5,227 nucleotides of DNA. Origin: an uncultured Collinsella sp. GTDB taxonomy: Bacteria > Actinomycetota > Coriobacteriia > Coriobacteriales > Coriobacteriaceae. The translations under genes were made by a program, and so were the position numbers. The stretch is taken from contig UQUX01000120.1 of assembly GCA_900544425.1 (NCBI GenBank), positions 1-5,227 of the forward strand, given 5' to 3'. Shown here one piece after another: positions 1-5,227 of this stretch. Each line of letters opens with the position of its first letter. Within the stretch, counting starts at the first letter, position 1. The notes under the pieces were generated by a model, which saw only the letters and a list, made by a program, of their open reading frames with translations, had not been told where the DNA came from and ran no database searches.

Positions 1-2
1 CC

Positions 3-1559
3 TGCCGCTACTTTGTGAGCTATTGGGGTCACGTGATGGGCGCGCGCATGGAGTCCAAGATGCGCGAGGACCTGTTCGACCAGTATGAGCGCTTTAGCTT
101 TGCGTACTTCGACCGCAACAGCTCGGGTGACATGATGAGCCGCGTGGTCAACGACCTGTTCGATATCTGCGAGGCGGCGCATCACGTGCCCGAGTGGATC
201 ATCATCTGCGGCATCGAGATTATCGGCTCGTTTGTGATTCTCTTTACCATCGCCCCGGTGCTGGCGCTCGCCATGGCCGTGGTGACGGCGGCGTTTGCGG
301 TCATCATGTTTTGGCAGAACATGCGCATGCGCGAGGTCTTTAGCGACAACCGCAAAAAGATCAGCGGCATTAATGCGCAGCTGCAGGATTCGCTGGCGGG
401 CATGCGCGTGGTCAAGAGCTTTGCCAATGAGGAGACCGAACGCTTCAAGTTCCGCGCCTCAAACAATCGCTATCTTTCGTCCAAGGAGAACATGTATCAC
501 GCCATGGGCGTCTATACCGCGACGTATGGCCTGCTCTCGGGTGTGCTCTATGTGATCGTGGTGCTGCTGGGCGGCTGGCTGGTCGCCCAGGGACAGCTGC
601 AGGCGGTCGATATGGCGACCTTTGCACTCTATATTTCGCTGTTCTGCACGCCGCTCGAGACACTCGTCAATTCGGCCGAAACGTATCAGAAGGCTATCGC
701 CGGCTTTAAGCGTATGGACGAGGTGCTCTCGACCGCGCCGGATATCCAGGACAAGCCGGGCGCCACGGATCTGCAGGTGACTGCCGGCGCCGTGGAGTAT
801 CACGACGTGTGCTTTAACTACGAGGATGTTGAGCTGGGCGAGGGCGATGCCGACGAGCGTCCCGTTATCGACCATATGGACCTGTCCATCAAGCCCGGGC
901 AGACCATCGCTTTGGTTGGCCCTTCGGGCGGTGGCAAGTCCACGACCTGTTCGCTGCTGCCGCGCTTTTATGACGTGGCTGCCGGATCCATTAGCATCGA
1001 CGGCCAAGACGTGCGCGATGTGACGCAGCAGAGCCTGCGCCGTGCCATCGGCCTGGTGCAGCAGGATGTCTATCTGTTTGACGGTACGATTGGCGAGAAC
1101 ATCGCCTACGGCAAGCCGGGCGCTACAGCGGAAGAGATCGCCGAGGCCGCCCGTCGCGCCAACATCGATGCCTTTATCGAGTCGCTTCCACAGGGCTACG
1201 ACACCGTGGTGGGCGAGCGTGGCAGCCGTCTTTCGGGCGGACAGAAGCAGCGCGTTGCCATCGCGCGCGTGTTTCTCAAGAATCCCAAAATCTTGATCTT
1301 GGACGAGGCGACGAGTGCTTTGGATAACGAGAGCGAGGAGGCGGTGCAGGAGTCACTCGAAGAACTGGCACGCGGCCGCACCACGATTATCATCGCCCAC
1401 CGTCTTTCGACCATTAAGCATGCCGATGAGATTGCGACCGTTGAGCATGGTCGCGTTGTGGAGCGTGGCACGCACGAGGAGCTTCTCGCCCGTGGCGGCA
1501 CCTATGCCCGTTACTATCGAATGCAGTTCGAAGGTGCGCGTGCGCACGAGCTCGACTGA
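3..1559 (+). CDS. ABC exporter half-transporter, permease-ATPase fusion, 5' truncated
   Basis: The reading frame is open from the first bases, so the gene starts upstream; 518 residues are visible, against about 570-600 for the family. It is a type I (MsbA/LmrA-like) exporter subunit of the cytoplasmic membrane that uses ATP hydrolysis to move a substrate. In the visible fragment, hydrophobic segments lie near residues 64-104 (two helices), 169-196 and 202-222, and a typical cytoplasmic loop reads GMRVVKSFANEE. The nucleotide-binding domain has an A-loop Tyr (819-821), Walker A GPSGGGKST (918-944), Q-loop (LVQQD, Gln at 1059-1064), signature LSGGQ (1230-1244), Walker B ILILDE (1290-1307), D-loop SALD and H-loop His (1398-1400), all intact, so it should be an active ATPase. 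An acidic stretch of about 8 extra residues follows the A-loop Tyr. In Gram-positives such subunits often act as heterodimers encoded side by side, so a partner may lie upstream. Family certain; substrate unknown. Confidence 0.95.
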   Translation, partial: CRYFVSYWGHVMGARMESKMREDLFDQYERFSFAYFDRNSSGDMMSRVVNDLFDICEAAHHVPEWIIICGIEIIGSFVILFTIAPVLALAMAVVTAAFAVIMFWQNMRMREVFSDNRKKISGINAQLQDSLAGMRVVKSFANEETERFKFRASNNRYLSSKENMYHAMGVYTATYGLLSGVLYVIVVLLGGWLVAQGQLQAVDMATFALYISLFCTPLETLVNSAETYQKAIAGFKRMDEVLSTAPDIQDKPGATDLQVTAGAVEYHDVCFNYEDVELGEGDADERPVIDHMDLSIKPGQTIALVGPSGGGKSTTCSLLPRFYDVAAGSISIDGQDVRDVTQQSLRRAIGLVQQDVYLFDGTIGENIAYGKPGATAEEIAEAARRANIDAFIESLPQGYDTVVGERGSRLSGGQKQRVAIARVFLKNPKILILDEATSALDNESEEAVQESLEELARGRTTIIIAHRLSTIKHADEIATVEHGRVVERGTHEELLARGGTYARYYRMQFEGARAHELD

Positions 1560-1569
1560 TTGATATGAC

Positions 1570-1575
1570 AGGAAG
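1570..1575 (+). promoter_or_regulatory. Ribosome binding site of the downstream membrane-protein gene
   Basis: AGGAAG lies 3 bases before the ATG at 1579 (5 bases if only AGGA pairs). It sits in the 19-base gap after the ABC stop codon. No terminator or promoter-like sequence fits in this gap, so the two genes are probably cotranscribed. The site fixes the start at 1579. Confidence 0.6.
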
Positions 1576-1578
1576 TTT

Positions 1579-2541
1579 ATGGCTGACAAGAACCCTTTGA
1601 CTCCGGAAGAAGTGACGGAGTTATTCTCCGAAATCGATGCATCCGGTGTCTTGGATCCCACGCTTGCCAAAAAGCGAACCGAGCGCATGCGTGAGAAGGA
1701 GGCTGCGGCCAAGCGCGGTGACAAAGCTGCGCTAGCGCAGCTGCGCAGCGAGGACCGCGCGAGCCAGGCAAAACATATCGACCCGCTGTCCGAGGACGAT
1801 CCTTCGGGTTCGCAGGTGAGTCATACCATTACGAAGACCGCGATGGCCGTGGTCATCGGTATTTTGGTGTTGATCGTGGGCATGCAGGTCGGCTACGGCG
1901 TGATGCGTCGTCTGAACACCGCCAACTTGTCCGAGAGCGTTTCGGTCGATACCGTTTCGACGGCGCTGAAGGGCGGCCTTGAGTGGGGCAACGGCTTTAC
2001 GCAGTTCCCGCTCGACTTTACCGTCGATGAAGCCGATGAGCGTACGGGCACGGTCGAGGTGACGGTGTTGGACACATCGTCTGCCAACGAGCTCGAGCTG
2101 CTGTCCAACGGGCAGATTCAGGCCGCGGCGCTTGCGACCAACGCGCTGCTCAACGATAAGATCGACCGCGTGGTGTATAACGTGCACGCCTATATCGACG
2201 AGGATAGCAACATTCAGCACGATTCCTTCTTTGGCATGTTTCCCGCCCACGGCCACCAGAGCGCCATCCTGACGTTCGTGTGGACCAAGAGCTCATCCAA
2301 CGCCACGAATATCGACTGGAAGATGCGCATCGTGAGTATGGATGACACCATCGCCGAGCGCATTCAGAAGCAGGTGAACTCGGTGTCGTCGTTGATTGAG
2401 GACCCGGTGGTTAGCCAGACCAAGATTGACGAGGAAAAGGCCGAACGTGACCTGGAGCATCGTCTGCATGGCCGCGAGATTTTCCGCGGCGGCAAGCCCG
2501 ATCGCACACCGTCCGAACTGCTGGAGCAGGACAAGAAATAA
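1579..2541 (+). CDS. Single-pass membrane protein of unknown function
   Basis: I do not recognise a named family. The 320-residue product has a charged, probably helical N-terminal part rich in K, R, E and A (about residues 30-65), one clear membrane segment (about 87-108, AMAVVIGILVLIVGMQVGYGV), then a soluble domain of about 210 residues. That domain mixes beta-like stretches (TGTVEVTVLD, SAILTFVWT) and helical stretches and ends in a charged tail (285-320). An N-in/C-out topology is likely, but Arg110-Arg111 just after the helix weakens the positive-inside argument. There is no signal peptidase or lipobox site and no cysteine anywhere, which suits an exported domain. The ATG at 1579 has a ribosome binding site; the gene ends in tandem stops (TAATAA, 2539-2544) and is followed at once by a terminator. 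It lies 19 bases after the ABC gene, so it may serve as an accessory to it, but this rests only on position. Confidence 0.85.
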   Translation: MADKNPLTPEEVTELFSEIDASGVLDPTLAKKRTERMREKEAAAKRGDKAALAQLRSEDRASQAKHIDPLSEDDPSGSQVSHTITKTAMAVVIGILVLIVGMQVGYGVMRRLNTANLSESVSVDTVSTALKGGLEWGNGFTQFPLDFTVDEADERTGTVEVTVLDTSSANELELLSNGQIQAAALATNALLNDKIDRVVYNVHAYIDEDSNIQHDSFFGMFPAHGHQSAILTFVWTKSSSNATNIDWKMRIVSMDDTIAERIQKQVNSVSSLIEDPVVSQTKIDEEKAERDLEHRLHGREIFRGGKPDRTPSELLEQDKK

Positions 2542-2550
2542 TAAGACGTC

Positions 2551-2591
2551 ATCATCCCGCGTGAGCCACAAGCCTCGCGGGATGATTTTTT
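2551..2591 (+). terminator. Intrinsic (Rho-independent) terminator
   Basis: ATCATCCCGCG (2551-2561) and CGCGGGATGAT (2576-2586) form a perfect 11-bp stem around a 14-base loop. Five further T residues follow (2587-2591), and the last stem base is also T. It begins 7 bases after the tandem stop codons and closes the ABC/membrane-protein unit, separating it from carAB. The upstream flank has no good T run on the opposite strand, so it looks one-directional. Confidence 0.9.
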
Positions 2592-2649
2592 AATCCCCGT
2601 CCCAGAAAAATCATTATGCATAGAAAGTCATAATTATCATTTCGTAAAC

Positions 2650-2662
2650 ATTTCGATGAAAT
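2650..2662. repeat. 13-bp palindrome ATTTC-GAT-GAAAT upstream of the carAB promoter
   Basis: ATTTC (2650-2654) is mirrored by GAAAT (2658-2662) about a 3-base centre. The same stretch shares a direct repeat CATTTCG at 2638-2644 and 2649-2655, an 11-base period and so about one DNA turn. It lies just before the candidate -35 box and could be a regulator site. In A+T-rich sequence such short matches also arise by chance. Confidence 0.25.
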
Positions 2663-2693
2663 TAACGCCATGAGGCATACTTGCGGTTACAAT
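2662..2693 (+). promoter_or_regulatory. Candidate promoter for carAB
   Basis: TACAAT (2688-2693) matches the -10 consensus at five of six positions. The best -35 partner is TTAACG (2662-2667, four of six), but the 20-base spacer is longer than the usual 16-18. Transcription would start near 2700, giving a leader of about 52 bases that contains only the PyrR hairpin and the ribosome binding site. The region from 2592 to about 2690 is clearly A+T-rich compared with the genes, as expected for a promoter. The -10 call is moderate and the -35 call weak. Confidence 0.4.
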
Positions 2694-2698
2694 ACCGC
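2683..2698. repeat. Inverted repeat GCGGT-N6-ACCGC framing the candidate -10 box
   Basis: GCGGT (2683-2687) and ACCGC (2694-2698) are perfect inverted copies separated by the six bases of the candidate -10 box, TACAAT. A protein bound here would cover the -10 region, so it could be a repressor operator. If transcription started further upstream it could instead form an RNA hairpin. Five-base arms are short, and function is inferred. Confidence 0.3.
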
Positions 2699-2714
2699 GA
2701 GGCCTAACTACACA

Positions 2715-2747
2715 CCTTTAAGCCGGTCCTGTGAGACCGGGAAGGAG
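2715..2747 (+). promoter_or_regulatory. PyrR binding loop overlapping the carA ribosome binding site
   Basis: The RNA CCGGUCCUGUGAGACCGG (2723-2740) folds into a perfect 6-bp stem (2723-2728 with 2735-2740) capped by the hexaloop CUGUGA. The core GGUCCUGUGAGAC fits the PyrR recognition pattern (approximately RGUCCNGNGAGRY) known from bacterial pyr leaders. A lower stem CCUU (2715-2718) with AAGG (2742-2745) flanks an asymmetric, purine-rich internal loop (UAAG, 2719-2722, opposite G2741), as in known PyrR loops. The lower stem takes up four bases of the carA Shine-Dalgarno AAGGAG. PyrR bound to UMP should stabilise the fold and block ribosomes. No anti-terminator or terminator fits between the loop and the ATG, which favours translational repression, the mode described for mycobacterial pyr operons. 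Confidence 0.8.
2742..2747 (+). promoter_or_regulatory. carA ribosome binding site
   Basis: AAGGAG is a strong Shine-Dalgarno sequence 4 bases before the ATG at 2752. It decides the start: an in-frame GTG at 2731 lies inside the PyrR hairpin loop and has no ribosome binding site of its own. Confidence 0.85.
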
Positions 2748-2751
2748 AATT

Positions 2752-4191
2752 ATGGCGAACAACCATACCGCGGGCGCTGCCGCCCGCACCTTCGCGCCCA
2801 GCGAGCTTTGCCAGCGCATGCTGGCCAAAACCAGCAAGGGCACCTGCGGTCCCTGCATCCTGTATCTTGAGGATGGGACCATTTTTTATGGACGTGCATG
2901 CGGCGCCGAGGGCACCGCGACCGGCGAAGTCTGCTTCAACACCTCGCTCGAGGGCTACTTTGAGGTCATGACCGACCCGAGTTATGCCGGCCAAATCGTA
3001 ACCATGACCTATCCGCAGATCGGCAACTACGGTATCGACGAGACCGACGTCCAGTCGGCCTTCCCCGGCGACGACGTGCGCCCCGCGAGCGCTCCGGCTA
3101 TGCGCGGCATGATCGTTCGCGATATGTGCGCCACGCCTTCTAACTGGCGCTCGGCCGTCAGCGTGCCGGAGTACCTGCGCGCCCACGGCATCGTCGCTAT
3201 CGAGGGTGTCGACACCCGCGCTCTGGTGCGCCATCTGCGCGACAATGGTTCCAAGATGGGCATTATCTCGACCGAGATCTTCGACGTCGACGAGCTTGCC
3301 GAGCGTCTGGCCGCAGCGCCCACGCTGGTAGGCGAGAACCTGGTGAAGACCGTAAGTTGCCCCGCGCCTCACGAGTTTGTGGCCGCCGACCTGCCTGCCA
3401 CGCATGACTTTGCACTTGCGGTTGCCGCTCCTGCCCGTCACGAAGTGGTCGCCTACGACTGCGGCGTCAAGCGCGGCATTCTGGAGGGCCTCGTCCGCGC
3501 CGGCTGCGACCTTACTGTCGTGCCGTGGGATACGCCTGCCCAGCAGGTGCTCGACATGAATCCCGATGGCGTCTTTTTGTCCAACGGCCCCGGCGACCCT
3601 GATGCCGTGGTGGAGACCTACGAGCAGGTGCAGCAGCTGATCGGCAAGGTGCCGGTCTTTGGTATTTGTCTTGGTCACCAGATGATCAGCCTGGCCTGCG
3701 GTGCCCAGATGGAAAAGCTTAAGTTTGGTCACCGCGGTGGCAACCAGCCGGTCATGAACCTGGTAAGCCGTCGCGTGGAGATCACCGCGCAAAACCATGG
3801 CTTTGGCCTGCTGTTCCCCAGCCTGGGCAAGCTTGTCCCCGAGCTTTCCGGCGGCGAGACCGAGCATGTGGCCGATGGAGATCTGCGCGTCTGGGTGCGC
3901 CGCGGAATCGCGCCGGTCGTGATGAACGAGCGCTTTGGCCGCATTCGCCTGACGCACGTGAACCTCAACGACGGCACCGCCGAGGGCATCCAGCTGCTCG
4001 ACGCCCCGTGCTTCTCGGTCCAGTACCACCCCGAGGCTTCGCCTGGCCCTACCGATGCCCACTATCTCTTTACCGCCTTTACGCGACTCATGGACGGCGA
4101 GGAGAACTACCTGGACATCGATACCGCGAAGGACCGCCTTGCCGGCTGGAACTTTGCTGAGTCCGAGACCGCTGAGACCGAGGAGAACTAA
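2752..4191 (+). CDS. carA: Carbamoyl-phosphate synthase small (glutaminase) subunit
   Basis: It hydrolyses glutamine and passes the ammonia to CarB in cytoplasmic carbamoyl-phosphate synthase (first step of UMP synthesis; also feeds arginine). The N-terminal small-chain domain spans about residues 35-175 (LEDGTIFYGRA, FNTSLEGYFEVMTDPSYAGQ). The class I glutamine amidotransferase domain spans about 230-448 and includes YDCGVKRGIL (235-244), LSNGPGDP (276-283), the nucleophile Cys306 in FGICLGHQ, and His426 and Glu428 in QYHPEASPGP, so the catalytic triad is complete. At 479 residues it is about 100 longer than E. coli CarA. The excess comes from an N-terminal extension of about 31 residues, about 10 residues near 100-115, a 36-residue insert between NHGF and LTHVNLNDGT (about 352-398), and an acidic C-terminal tail. 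Residues 32-35 read CGPC, a CxxC pair. carB follows after 1 base. Expression is probably controlled by the PyrR hairpin just upstream. Confidence 0.97.
   Translation: MANNHTAGAAARTFAPSELCQRMLAKTSKGTCGPCILYLEDGTIFYGRACGAEGTATGEVCFNTSLEGYFEVMTDPSYAGQIVTMTYPQIGNYGIDETDVQSAFPGDDVRPASAPAMRGMIVRDMCATPSNWRSAVSVPEYLRAHGIVAIEGVDTRALVRHLRDNGSKMGIISTEIFDVDELAERLAAAPTLVGENLVKTVSCPAPHEFVAADLPATHDFALAVAAPARHEVVAYDCGVKRGILEGLVRAGCDLTVVPWDTPAQQVLDMNPDGVFLSNGPGDPDAVVETYEQVQQLIGKVPVFGICLGHQMISLACGAQMEKLKFGHRGGNQPVMNLVSRRVEITAQNHGFGLLFPSLGKLVPELSGGETEHVADGDLRVWVRRGIAPVVMNERFGRIRLTHVNLNDGTAEGIQLLDAPCFSVQYHPEASPGPTDAHYLFTAFTRLMDGEENYLDIDTAKDRLAGWNFAESETAETEEN
4180..4185 (+). promoter_or_regulatory. carB ribosome binding site inside the carA 3' end
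   Basis: GAGGAG lies within the last codons of carA, 7 bases before the carB ATG at 4193. With one base between the carA stop and the carB start, ribosomes finishing carA can restart on carB. This coupling would keep the two subunits near equal amounts and extend PyrR control of carA to carB. Confidence 0.75.
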
Positions 4192-4192
4192 C

Positions 4193-5227
<1,035 letters not shown>

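Noticed and set aside
15..17. GTG at 15 as the start of the ABC gene
   Set aside because: The frame is open back to the first base, and the family needs one to two more membrane helices upstream, so this is an internal valine.
459..1007. Reverse-strand open frame of 182 codons opposite the ABC gene
   Set aside because: No motif or ribosome binding site was noticed, and it is fully covered by the well-conserved ABC exporter frame.
1732..2256. Reverse-strand open frame of 174 codons opposite the membrane-protein gene
   Set aside because: The + strand frame has a ribosome binding site, a clear membrane helix, tandem stops and a terminator after it. The reverse frame has none of these.
2629..2634. 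CATAAT as an alternative -10 box for carAB
   Set aside because: I found no -35 match at a suitable distance, and it would give a leader of over 100 bases. TACAAT at 2688 fits the compact PyrR leader better, though the alternative is not excluded.
2731..2751. GTG at 2731 as an earlier, in-frame start of carA
   Set aside because: It lies in the loop of the PyrR hairpin, has no ribosome binding site, and would make the strong AAGGAG at 2742-2747 part of the coding region. ATG at 2752 is correctly spaced from that site.
2670..2870. Small + strand frame of 66 codons running through the carA leader
   Set aside because: It overlaps the PyrR hairpin and the start of carA in another frame. Its start has no Shine-Dalgarno sequence and would precede the predicted transcription start. 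A leader-peptide role is not supported.

Overview
The window reads as a small bacterial contig, cut inside a gene at both ends. Base composition is high in G+C by eye (about 60%, not computed), with A+T-rich sequence confined to the one real intergenic gap. Shine-Dalgarno sites are AGGAG-like. Protein style, gene arrangement and a PyrR-type RNA hairpin next to the ribosome binding site point to a high-G+C Gram-positive. My best guess is an Actinomycetota gut bacterium of the class Coriobacteriia, such as Collinsella or a relative. That assignment is recognition by eye, not a search result.

All genes lie on the + strand in two units. Unit 1 (1-2591) holds the 3' part of an ABC exporter half-transporter (permease fused to ATPase; its first one or two membrane helices lie upstream). 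Nineteen bases later comes a 320-residue single-pass membrane protein of unknown function. The unit ends at a strong intrinsic terminator (11-bp perfect stem plus a T run). The substrate of the ABC protein cannot be told from the sequence.

Unit 2 (about 2640-5227) is the pyrimidine/arginine gene pair carA-carB. An A+T-rich region of about 110 bases carries a plausible promoter, with small palindromes around it. It is followed by a short leader holding an RNA hairpin that matches the PyrR binding loop. The lower stem of that hairpin pairs with the carA Shine-Dalgarno sequence, and there is no room for an attenuator before the ATG. The expected mechanism is therefore PyrR-dependent repression of translation rather than transcription attenuation. 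carA (479 aa) encodes the glutamine amidotransferase subunit of carbamoyl-phosphate synthase, with an N-terminal extension and a 36-residue insert in the amidotransferase domain. carB begins 1 base after the carA stop and is translationally coupled; only its first 345 codons are present. CarA supplies ammonia from glutamine, and CarB uses it with bicarbonate and two ATP to make carbamoyl phosphate for UMP and arginine synthesis.

The last 34 bases of the window exactly repeat 34 bases found 117 bases earlier in carB and replace the sequence the family should have there. This is most likely an assembly or chimera artefact at a contig end. I see no mobile element, CRISPR array, tRNA or rRNA. The most interesting biological feature is the PyrR loop that sequesters the ribosome binding site; no wholly new system is evident.
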